From NCBI GenBank assembly GCA_918244965.1, contig CAKJYC010000004.1, forward strand, positions 1-64,000: a stretch of 64,000 bases of DNA, read 5' to 3'. This DNA is from Clostridiales bacterium (GTDB taxonomy: Bacteria > Bacillota > Clostridia > Christensenellales > CAG-138). Every line of letters starts with the position of its first letter. Within the stretch, counting starts at the first letter, position 1. Below the pieces are notes generated by a model that had not been told where the DNA came from, made no database searches, and saw only the letters and a program-made list of their open reading frames with translations. The position numbers and the translations under genes were made by a program. Below, in pieces: positions 42,017 through 49,339 of this stretch.

Positions 42017-43840
42017 ATGCCTGTGATTCGTGTATTGAAACCGCAGGTTGCAAATCAAATTGCCGCAGGCGAAGTCGTAGAACGACCGGCTTCCGTTGTG
42101 AAAGAGCTGATCGAAAATGCAATTGATGCCGGCGCAACGGCAATCGGCATACGCATCGAAAACGGCGGCATGCGCAGCATTACCGTGACTGACAACGGCT
42201 GCGGTATTGCAAAGGAAGACTGCAGGAATGCATTTCTTCGTCATGCAACCAGCAAGATCGAAACAGCGGAGGACCTGTCGCATGTACTGACGCTCGGATT
42301 TCGCGGTGAAGCGCTTGCGTCGATTGCATCCGTATCGAAGGTGACCATGACGACCCGCCCGAAGGATGCAGACGTTGGCACAATGATTGTTTACGACAAC
42401 GGCGTAATCGTCAAAGAAGAGGATGCGCCATGCGTATTCGGGACCTCCTTTACCGTTGAAGAGCTGTTTGCTTCGGTTCCCGCAAGGTTGAAATTCCTAA
42501 AATCTGCACGCACCGAAGCAGGCTACATCGGAGACTACATCAGCAAGATGATCCTTGCGCGGCCTGAGATTTCCTTCCGCTATGAATCCGACGGAAAGAT
42601 CGTTTATGAGACATACGGAGACGGAAGTCTGTTCAATGCTGTTTTCTGCGTTTACGGTGCGGCGATCGCGGATAAGCTTGTTCCGGTTGCGTATGACAAC
42701 GGCTACATAAAGGTGACGGGCTATTTGGGACTGCCGGAAATCTCACGGAACAATCGCACCTATCAGACGCTGTTCATCAACGGACGTTCCGTCCGCGCAG
42801 CGTCTGTATCGGCAGCGGTACTGCAGGCATACGACACACGACTGATGATTGGCAGGTTTCCGTTCTTTGTGATCAACCTGTCGCTTGCACCGCAGGAGGT
42901 CGACGTCAATGTACATCCGACCAAGGCAGAAGTGCGGTTTGCGGATGAGAATCGCGTATTTACGTCCGTTTCAGCAGCATCAAGGCTTGCGCTCGATACC
43001 GTATCACAGCATGTTGAATCCGCGTTCGAGCATGTTCAGCCGAAGCAGCCGGACGCGGATCAAGCACAGCCGGAGCGTACGTATACACCTGCTCCCAAAG
43101 TGGACTTCCATGCGTATTCATCCAATCAGCCGGCATTTCATTACAGGGAGAGCGGACCGATCCGCACGTTCGAGCAAAAAGGAAGCGTTGGCAGCGTACC
43201 GAGCTTTACGATCGAAACAGATCGTCCCGCACCTCGCAAGAAGGAAGATGCCGAAACGCTTTTCAGTACAGAACTGCCGGACATCATCGGCTGCATCTTT
43301 CAGACCTACTGGCTCGTGACTCGCGGTGATACGCTGTACCTGATCGATCAGCACGCGGCACACGAACGCAGACTGTATGACGATCTTTGTTCGCGCAAAA
43401 CCGAGCTTACCGCACAGCGTCTGCTCGTCCCGCGCGAGGTGAAGCTGACGCCCTCGGAAATGTCCGTATGGGAGGCAAACGGTTCCGTATTATCGGATCT
43501 TGGATTCGGCTTGACAAAGACCGGCGCGATGACGCTGCTGATGTCCGAAGTGCCGGTCTTGAATGGACAGCTTTTGAATGAAGCGTACCTTATGACGGTT
43601 CTTTCGATGCTTTCCGAACAGACACAGAATGCTGCCGGTGCGCTGTTAAAGGAACAGCTGATGCAGACGGCATGCAAACATGCGATCAAAGGCGGTGAGC
43701 CTGTCACACGTGAAGAGATCGCATCGCTTCTGGAACTGTTCCTGAACGGTGAGATTCCGCTGACCTGTCCGCACGGACGGCCTGTCGTGGTACGAATCAC
43801 AAAAACGGAGCTTGAAAAAATGTTCCGCAGAATCGTATGA
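42017..43840 (+). CDS. mutL: DNA mismatch repair protein MutL
   Basis: 607 residues. GHKL ATPase domain with IAAGEVVERPASVVKELIENA, DNGCGI and TLGFRGEAL; a linker of low complexity (about 330-410); a C-terminal endonuclease domain with DQHAAHERRLYDD, ACKHAIKGGE and the zinc motif CPHGRP. As in most bacteria without MutH, MutL itself nicks the new strand. The usual DQHA-X2-E-X4-E motif has Asp in place of the last Glu. GGGGG lies upstream of the ATG, which is three bases after mutS. Confidence 0.94.
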   Translation: MPVIRVLKPQVANQIAAGEVVERPASVVKELIENAIDAGATAIGIRIENGGMRSITVTDNGCGIAKEDCRNAFLRHATSKIETAEDLSHVLTLGFRGEALASIASVSKVTMTTRPKDADVGTMIVYDNGVIVKEEDAPCVFGTSFTVEELFASVPARLKFLKSARTEAGYIGDYISKMILARPEISFRYESDGKIVYETYGDGSLFNAVFCVYGAAIADKLVPVAYDNGYIKVTGYLGLPEISRNNRTYQTLFINGRSVRAASVSAAVLQAYDTRLMIGRFPFFVINLSLAPQEVDVNVHPTKAEVRFADENRVFTSVSAASRLALDTVSQHVESAFEHVQPKQPDADQAQPERTYTPAPKVDFHAYSSNQPAFHYRESGPIRTFEQKGSVGSVPSFTIETDRPAPRKKEDAETLFSTELPDIIGCIFQTYWLVTRGDTLYLIDQHAAHERRLYDDLCSRKTELTAQRLLVPREVKLTPSEMSVWEANGSVLSDLGFGLTKTGAMTLLMSEVPVLNGQLLNEAYLMTVLSMLSEQTQNAAGALLKEQLMQTACKHAIKGGEPVTREEIASLLELFLNGEIPLTCPHGRPVVVRITKTELEKMFRRIV

Positions 43841-44793
43841 ACGAGAAACCTGTCGTTCTTTGTATCGTTGGACCGACAGCATGCGGAAAAACTGCCTTAT
43901 CGGTTGCAGCTGCGCTTGCGCTGAACGGGGAAATCGTTTCTGCTGACGCTGTTGCGGCCTATCGCGGACTGGACATCGGCTCTGCCAAACCGAACGTTTC
44001 CGAACGCAAGGGCGTGCCGCATCATCTGATCGATTGTGCGGAAATCACCGACGACAGCTTTACGGTATCGACCTTTCGCTCGCTTGCGCGCGATGCGATC
44101 GAAGGCATTCATTCGCGCGGGAAGCTGCCGATTGTCGTCGGCGGCAGCGGCCTGTATCTGGATGCAATCTTTGCCGATATGCGCTTTTCAGCGCCTTCAG
44201 ACACGGATGTTCGCGCTTCGATAGAGAATGAATACGATACGGATCGAAATGCTGTTTTTGAAGCACTCAAGCGTTCCGATCCTGTCACGGCAGCGAGGCT
44301 CCATCCGAACGACAAAAGACGGGTCGTTCGCGCAATGGAGGTATACCGTATAACAGGGAAGTCGTTTTCAGAGCTGAACGCTTCTTTTGAAACCGCACAG
44401 CAAGAGGATGATACGTATCGGTCTGTTCGAATCGGATTGAACATGGATCGCAGTCTTCTGTATGAACGGATCAACGAACGCGTTGAACAGATGATCGCGG
44501 ACGGGCTCGTTGAGGAAGCGTTTCACCTGTTTGATCTCGGTTATACGCCGGATCGGTATCGCGCAATGCAGTCGATCGGATATGCAGAGCTCATTGACGT
44601 CTACCGGGACACAGATACAATAGAAAACGCGATAGAAAGGATCAAGCTCAATACCCGGCATTTTGCAAAAAGACAGATCACCTGGTTCAAGCGAAACAGA
44701 TCCACAATATGGTTCGATCCGCTCAGAACACCGACAGAAGAGATCATCAGTAAGATTACGGAGTATATCAATGGACATACAGACAACAATTGA
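43837..44793 (+). CDS. miaA: tRNA dimethylallyltransferase MiaA
   Basis: 318 residues. P-loop IVGPTACGKTALSVA (about 9-23), the substrate motif EIVSADAVAAYRGLDIGSAKP, PHHLIDC and GSGLYLDA are the standard blocks. It adds the isopentenyl group to A37 of tRNA, the step before MiaB. The ATG overlaps the mutL stop by four bases. In many Bacillota hfq follows; here the next gene is the ynbB-type gene directly. Confidence 0.94.
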   Translation: MNEKPVVLCIVGPTACGKTALSVAAALALNGEIVSADAVAAYRGLDIGSAKPNVSERKGVPHHLIDCAEITDDSFTVSTFRSLARDAIEGIHSRGKLPIVVGGSGLYLDAIFADMRFSAPSDTDVRASIENEYDTDRNAVFEALKRSDPVTAARLHPNDKRRVVRAMEVYRITGKSFSELNASFETAQQEDDTYRSVRIGLNMDRSLLYERINERVEQMIADGLVEEAFHLFDLGYTPDRYRAMQSIGYAELIDVYRDTDTIENAIERIKLNTRHFAKRQITWFKRNRSTIWFDPLRTPTEEIISKITEYINGHTDNN

Positions 44794-46006
44794 ACAGGCG
44801 GAAGCGCGTGCGCAAAAAGCGTATCAGAAAGCCGAAAGGACAGCAATCATCTGTCAGGAGCGAGTGCTTGCCGCATTTCAGAAGCATCGAATTTCGGCGC
44901 GTCATTTTGCACCGACGGAAGGATACGGGTATGACGATATCGGCAGAGACGCTCTGGATGAGTTGTTTGCCGATGCACTTCAGGCGGAATCCGCGCTTGT
45001 GCGTCCGCAGATCGCGAACGGTACGCACGCAATCTTCCTTGCGCTGTCCGGCGTCACGGAGCCGGGGGATACCATCCTTTCGCTGACCGGCGCACCGTAT
45101 GATACGCTGGAAAGCGCTGTAGGATTGAACGGCGATCTGCCGAATGCCCTGACACGGTTCGGGATCCGGTTTCATTCGGTTCCGTTTGCAGACGACGAGA
45201 TCGATCTTGAAGAGGCAGGGGAGCTGCTGAAAAACGATCCTTCCGTAAAAATGGTCTATCTGCAACGTTCGAGAGGCTATGCGTGGCGCAAAGCGCTGAC
45301 GATTCGCGAGATCCGTGAAACGATTGCGTTTGTTCGCAAGATCAGACCTGATGTCATCGTATTCATCGACAACTGTTACGGCGAGTTTACGGAGACAGAG
45401 GAACCGACGGCGGTCGGCGCGGACTTGATGGCGGGAAGTCTCATCAAGAATTGCGGCGGCGGCATTGCGCCTACCGGCGGATACATTACCGGCAGGAAGG
45501 ACCTGATCGAAGCGGTTGCATTTCGACAAACCGTACCGGGATGCGGCAAAGAGATTGGTTCTTATGCCGCTTCCTATCGGCCGTTTTATCAGGGGCTGTT
45601 CATGGCGCCGCACACCGTTTTGCAGTGCATGAAGAGTGCGATCCTGTTTGCCGCATTGTTTGAAACGCTCCAATATAATACGCTCCCGTCCGTCAACGAC
45701 GAAAGGAGCGATATCATACAATCGGTACAGTTTCGTACAAAAGAAGAGATGATCGCGTTCACGCAGGCGGTACAGGCGGCTGCACCGATCGACAGCTTCG
45801 TTGTGCCGGAACCGTGGGATATGCCGGGCTACACAGATCAGGTCATCATGGCTGCTGGGGCGTTTGTGCAGGGCGCAACGACAGAGCTTTCTGCGGACGG
45901 CCCGATTCGAGAGCCGTATACGGCCTATCTGCAGGGGGCGCTGACCTATGAACATGCCGTACTGGCTGCAAGGTCCGTGCTGAAGGCGTTAATAACTCCG
46001 CATTAA
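44771..46006 (+). CDS. YnbB-type PLP enzyme (methionine gamma-lyase family, aluminum resistance protein)
   Basis: 411 residues. Typical family blocks: HFAPTEGYGYDDIGRDALDEL, ESALVRPQIANGTHAIF, VFIDNCYGEFTE and the PLP-Lys block MAGSLIKNCGGGIAPTGGYI. Related to Cys/Met metabolism PLP enzymes; the reaction in this branch has not been settled, and the old name comes from an aluminum-resistance screen. The start at 44771 has GGAG seven bases upstream and overlaps miaA by 23 bases. Its end overlaps lexA (opposite strand) by 18 bases. Confidence 0.9.
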   Translation: MDIQTTIEQAEARAQKAYQKAERTAIICQERVLAAFQKHRISARHFAPTEGYGYDDIGRDALDELFADALQAESALVRPQIANGTHAIFLALSGVTEPGDTILSLTGAPYDTLESAVGLNGDLPNALTRFGIRFHSVPFADDEIDLEEAGELLKNDPSVKMVYLQRSRGYAWRKALTIREIRETIAFVRKIRPDVIVFIDNCYGEFTETEEPTAVGADLMAGSLIKNCGGGIAPTGGYITGRKDLIEAVAFRQTVPGCGKEIGSYAASYRPFYQGLFMAPHTVLQCMKSAILFAALFETLQYNTLPSVNDERSDIIQSVQFRTKEEMIAFTQAVQAAAPIDSFVVPEPWDMPGYTDQVIMAAGAFVQGATTELSADGPIREPYTAYLQGALTYEHAVLAARSVLKALITPH

Positions 46007-46600
46007 ACCTGTCACGCAACCTAGGATCTCAACGCGGTCTGACGGATAGAGCATTGGGGAGAAGGCTTCGTTTTCCGGACGGAGCTCGATCTCCTTTTCT
46101 TTTTGGAAAAAGCGTTTGACGGTGACTTCTTCGCCGTCGACGCGCGCTACGACAATATCGCCGTCGTGCGGAACCGCGTCCTGTTCAACGACAATGATAT
46201 CACGATCGAAGATCCCGGCATTGTACATACTGTCGCCGTCTACACGGAGCATAAAAACGTCGCTCCTTACGCCGTGTACGAGCATAGACGGAATCGGAAA
46301 TTCGTCCTCACGGTTCTCATGCGCATGGATCGGATACCCGGCGGCAACTTTTCCGAGAAGCGGAACGGACTCTGAACGATCGGCAATCGGTGCGGCGACA
46401 GTATAGGAACGTTTTTTGTTCGGATCGACTGAAAGGATGCCTTCGTCGATCAGCTGCCGAAGATATCGGTGCACAGAGGCAGGGGATGTCAACCCGACGC
46501 CCGTGCAGATTTCACGAACCGTAGGCGGATAACCGTTTTTTCTTTGTTCGTTCAGAATAAACTGAAAGATCTTGTCCTTTGCATCGCTGATTTTGCGCAT
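45989..46600 (-). CDS. lexA: SOS repressor LexA
   Basis: 203 residues. Winged-helix DNA-binding domain (about 1-65: PPTVREICTGVGLTSPASVHRYL) and the S24 self-cleavage domain with the Ala87-Gly88 cut site (KVAAGYP), Ser124 (DGDSMYNAG) and Lys162 (EEVTVKRF). RecA filaments trigger self-cleavage and derepress SOS genes. GGAGGTGGGACG precedes the ATG. Its promoter carries a LexA box, so it is autoregulated, and the perfect box at 1049-1062 is a likely second target. Confidence 0.94.
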   Translation of the reverse strand: MRKISDAKDKIFQFILNEQRKNGYPPTVREICTGVGLTSPASVHRYLRQLIDEGILSVDPNKKRSYTVAAPIADRSESVPLLGKVAAGYPIHAHENREDEFPIPSMLVHGVRSDVFMLRVDGDSMYNAGIFDRDIIVVEQDAVPHDGDIVVARVDGEEVTVKRFFQKEKEIELRPENEAFSPMLYPSDRVEILGCVTGLMRSY

Positions 46601-46618
46601 CGTCCCACCTCCGTGATG

Positions 46619-46658
46619 ATTGTATCACAGCTGTCTGAAAAATGCAAACAAATGTTCG
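46619..46658 (-). promoter_or_regulatory. lexA promoter with SOS box
   Basis: TTGCAT (complement of 46642-46647), 17-bp spacer, TACAAT (complement of 46619-46624) with TGA extension. The LexA box CGAACATTTGTTTG (complement of 46645-46658) overlaps the -35 box by three bases and departs from the consensus in its last half-site (GTTTG for GTTCG). Confidence 0.8.
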
Positions 46659-46666
46659 TAATATTT

Positions 46667-47758
46667 TCAGGATTCGTCGGAAGAAGGAGAGGGCTCAGGA
46701 GAATCTTCGCGAAGCTTAATGTATTTTGCAGCAAGTCGGCTCTTTTCTTCCGTCATAGCGGCATAATGCTTGCGGGTCGTGTTGACGTCTTTGTGACCGA
46801 GCACATCGGCAACCAGATAGATGTCGCCGCTCTCCTGATAGAGCATCGTACCGTAAGTGCTGCGCAGTTTATGCGGCGTGATCTTTTTCAACGGCGTTGC
46901 GATCTGCGCATACTTTTTCACAAGGTTTTCAACGGCGCGCGGTGTGATGCGTTTTCTCTGCATGGACAGAAAGAACGCGGATTCATGTCCGGCAATCGGG
47001 ATAACAGTTTTTCGTTCTTCAAGATACTCCAAAAGTGCGGCGCGTACTTCCGGACCAAAAGCAAGCGTTTCCTGATTGCCGCCTTTGCGTGTAACAATGA
47101 ATTCATTTTTAGAAAAATCCACATCGTTCAGGTCGATTCCGACAAGCTCGGAGATTCGGATTCCGGTGCCGAGAAACAGAGAGAGGATCGCGACGTCGCG
47201 CAGCTTCGTCGCATCGTGGTATCTGCGCTGTGCCTTACTCAAACCGCTGCCTTGCTCGGCAGAATCGAGAAGATCCGCGACCTCGTTGGCCTCAAGTCGA
47301 ATAATGGCTTTTTCATGCAGCTTCGGCGTGTCGACCAACGCAGCACAATTTGTTTTGATCAACTCTTTTTTATATAAATATTTAAATAATGCACGAATAG
47401 CCGATAATTTGCGGGATTTCGCACGTTCATTGTTTTCGATCAGTTTTTCGACTTCTGCGGTTTGGTTCTTATACAGTGAGATGTATTCCAGATAAAGCTC
47501 AATATCAAGGGAGCAGAGGAGTTCCAGATCGGTGCATGACAGATCCCGGATCGCTTTATCGGAAAACCGATCGATTTGTCCGGACGTCAAAAATCGAAAG
47601 AATGTACGAAGATCGACAGCATATCCGTAACGTGTCAATACCGACGTCGTCGGTTCGATGGCTCGAAAATATAACCGGCAAAAACCGGGCAGTTCCGATA
47701 AAACGTTTCTGAAGCGCTCGGTCATGATTTGTTTCTTTTCGAGCTGGTAATCACTCAT
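46667..47758 (-). CDS. XerS-like tyrosine recombinase
   Basis: 363 residues. N-terminal SAM-like core-binding domain (about 15-135) and a catalytic domain with the complete residue set: Arg201 (GTGIRISELVG), Lys225, His296 and Arg299 (HKLRSTYG), His322 (LGHKD) and Tyr332 (RKHYAAM). The N-terminal ELPGFCRLYFRAIEPTTS pattern belongs to a chromosomal family of Clostridia rather than a phage integrase. It probably acts alone, like streptococcal XerS, in chromosome dimer resolution. The start at 47758 has GGAGG seven bases upstream. A 14-6-14 inverted repeat lies just upstream of the promoter. Confidence 0.85.
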   Translation of the reverse strand: MSDYQLEKKQIMTERFRNVLSELPGFCRLYFRAIEPTTSVLTRYGYAVDLRTFFRFLTSGQIDRFSDKAIRDLSCTDLELLCSLDIELYLEYISLYKNQTAEVEKLIENNERAKSRKLSAIRALFKYLYKKELIKTNCAALVDTPKLHEKAIIRLEANEVADLLDSAEQGSGLSKAQRRYHDATKLRDVAILSLFLGTGIRISELVGIDLNDVDFSKNEFIVTRKGGNQETLAFGPEVRAALLEYLEERKTVIPIAGHESAFFLSMQRKRITPRAVENLVKKYAQIATPLKKITPHKLRSTYGTMLYQESGDIYLVADVLGHKDVNTTRKHYAAMTEEKSRLAAKYIKLREDSPEPSPSSDES

Positions 47759-47791
47759 GCAACAGCCTCCAAATCGGGAAGAATAAGATTT

Positions 47792-47833
47792 TTCGTATAT
47801 ACGAATTATAACAAAACTATTCGTTAAAGACAA
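47792..47833 (-). promoter_or_regulatory. Recombinase promoter with palindrome at the start point
   Basis: TTGTCT (complement of 47828-47833), 17-bp spacer, TATAAT (complement of 47805-47810). The perfect palindrome TTCGTATATACGAA (47792-47805) lies from the -10 edge to about +7, an operator position. Confidence 0.65.
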
Positions 47834-47848
47834 GTTTAACGAATAGTT
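47815..47848. repeat. Perfect 14-6-14 inverted repeat, candidate dif site
   Basis: AACTATTCGTTAAA (47815-47828), spacer GACAAG (47829-47834), TTTAACGAATAGTT (47835-47848). The arms match at all 14 positions. The 6-bp centre is the spacing used by Xer recombinases. It is the first element upstream of the recombinase gene, as difSL is for xerS. It overlaps the -35 box, so an operator or a weak terminator for rnhA are alternatives. Confidence 0.55.
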
Positions 47849-47884
47849 GTTTACAGAAAGGATACATTTTCGGCGTATTATGCG

Positions 47885-48367
47885 TTATTCGGGCTTCAAA
47901 CCGTCTGCGTCAGTCGATTCTGTGCATTCGTCCTGAAGTGCTTTGATCGCATCGCGTGCCAGTTTGTCACAGCGATTGTTTTCAGCATTGTCCGAATGTC
48001 CTTTAACTTTATGAAAGCATACAACATGCGTTTCACATAGCGCAAGCAATTGTTCCCATAGATCGCGATTGTCGACTTCGCCGCGGTTTGCCGTTTTCCA
48101 ACCGTTTTGCTGCCAGCGTTTCAGCCAGCCTTTTTCAAAAGCGCCGCACAGATATGCGCTGTCGGTATACAGATCGACTGAGCAGCTGCGTTTCAAAAGT
48201 CGCAATGCTTCGATCGCAGCAGTCAGCTCCATGCGGTTGTTTGTCGTTTCTGCGGCGTTCCCACTGGCTTCTTTGCGATGCGAACCGTACAACAGCACGC
48301 AGCCCCAGCCGCCCGGTCCCGGATTGCGCGAACAAGCGCCGTCAGTGTAGATGTCGACCCGATCCAT
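47885..48367 (-). CDS. rnhA: Ribonuclease HI
   Basis: 160 residues. Active-site residues Asp9 (YTDGACSRNPGPGGWG), Glu47 (NNRMELTAAIEAL), Asp69 (LYTDSAYL) and the C-terminal HSDNAENNRCDKLARDA are present, giving an active E. coli-type RNase H1 that removes RNA from RNA-DNA hybrids. The basic handle helix region (GWLKRWQQNGWKTANRG) is also present. A short acidic tail follows. GAGGAAAC precedes the ATG, which is six bases after the SPOR protein stop. Confidence 0.93.
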   Translation of the reverse strand: MDRVDIYTDGACSRNPGPGGWGCVLLYGSHRKEASGNAAETTNNRMELTAAIEALRLLKRSCSVDLYTDSAYLCGAFEKGWLKRWQQNGWKTANRGEVDNRDLWEQLLALCETHVVCFHKVKGHSDNAENNRCDKLARDAIKALQDECTESTDADGLKPE

Positions 48368-48373
48368 GTTTCC

Positions 48374-49270
48374 TCATTTCCGATCAAAAAATAATATATA
48401 ATCTATAATCACAGACAATTGCAGATGCTTGAGATCGCCGGAAAGCATCTCTGTCTGTATGGTATCATGTTCTTTCAGGAATGTCGAGAGCTTTGTCTCA
48501 TATTTTTCGATGAGTTCACGAATCGGTTTGATGGAATCGTCTTTAATTTGTACAAGATTACGTTCGATTTCTGCGCATTCTTTTTGCATTGAGTGCAGAC
48601 GGTTCAACAGCTCCGTCGGATCACATTCCGCTTTGTCAAAGGCCAGAGCAAGTCCGCAGAGTGTTTCCGGAACCGTGTTCATAAGTTTTACTAAAGTGCG
48701 GATTGCATCTGCCGCCTCTTTATCTCCGTCGATCGTCAGCTTCAACGCATGCTTTTCAACGATATACGGCGTTGCCTCAAATCCGTCTGCACGCACTTGT
48801 GCTTGCACTTTCACAAGACTCGTTTCATTGGTATATGCGGCAGCAAATACGCGATACACAGACCCGTCCGGATACACAACTCCTGCTGCGCCGAGCCGAC
48901 GCAGCTCTTCTGCATGCGCCTGTGCATCGGATTCTTCTATGAATGCGCCCATTTGGAGAATATAGAACGGCGTTTCTTCAATTGAAATGGTTTCCTTTGT
49001 CTTTTCAGACGGTTTCGGCGCAGGACTGTTCTGCTCGATTTTAGCATCCTGTTGCTGAAGAGCCGCCGCGATCTCCTTATCTTCAGACGGCCCCGAAATA
49101 CAGCCGTATACCGGAATCACGACATTGTCCAGCAGAAAACTGCCGACCGGAGACAGAACAACGATTGTTGCGATCAAGATGATGCTGAAGATAACGATCA
49201 ATGCAGTCCATACGCGCCCGGAACGTGACGTATGGTTGCGTTTTACAGGCATATGTCTGTGCTTTTCCAT
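48374..49270 (-). CDS. Membrane-anchored SPOR-domain protein
   Basis: 298 residues: short basic cytoplasmic N terminus, one membrane helix (VWTALIVIFSIILIATIVVL, about 19-40), a linker, an SPOR domain (about 105-170: FYILQMGAFIEESDAQAHAEEL, VYRVFAAAYTNET) and a long coiled-coil tail (about 225-285). SPOR domains bind denuded peptidoglycan at septa, so a division- or sporulation-linked role is likely. AAGGAGG lies eight bases before the ATG. Confidence 0.82.
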   Translation of the reverse strand: MEKHRHMPVKRNHTSRSGRVWTALIVIFSIILIATIVVLSPVGSFLLDNVVIPVYGCISGPSEDKEIAAALQQQDAKIEQNSPAPKPSEKTKETISIEETPFYILQMGAFIEESDAQAHAEELRRLGAAGVVYPDGSVYRVFAAAYTNETSLVKVQAQVRADGFEATPYIVEKHALKLTIDGDKEAADAIRTLVKLMNTVPETLCGLALAFDKAECDPTELLNRLHSMQKECAEIERNLVQIKDDSIKPIRELIEKYETKLSTFLKEHDTIQTEMLSGDLKHLQLSVIIDYILFFDRK

Positions 49271-49339
49271 AGAAAAAACCTCCTTGCGATGTTGTTACAG
49301 CATACGCACGGAAGGTTTCCTATATGTCATGTACGTGTA

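Noticed and set aside
44780-44800. hfq between miaA and the ynbB-type gene
   Set aside because: The two genes overlap by 23 bases, so there is no room; hfq is either absent or elsewhere.
46667-47758. Recombinase as a prophage or mobile-element integrase
   Set aside because: No phage genes, attachment-site tRNA or cargo nearby; housekeeping neighbours and the N-terminal pattern fit a chromosomal Xer.
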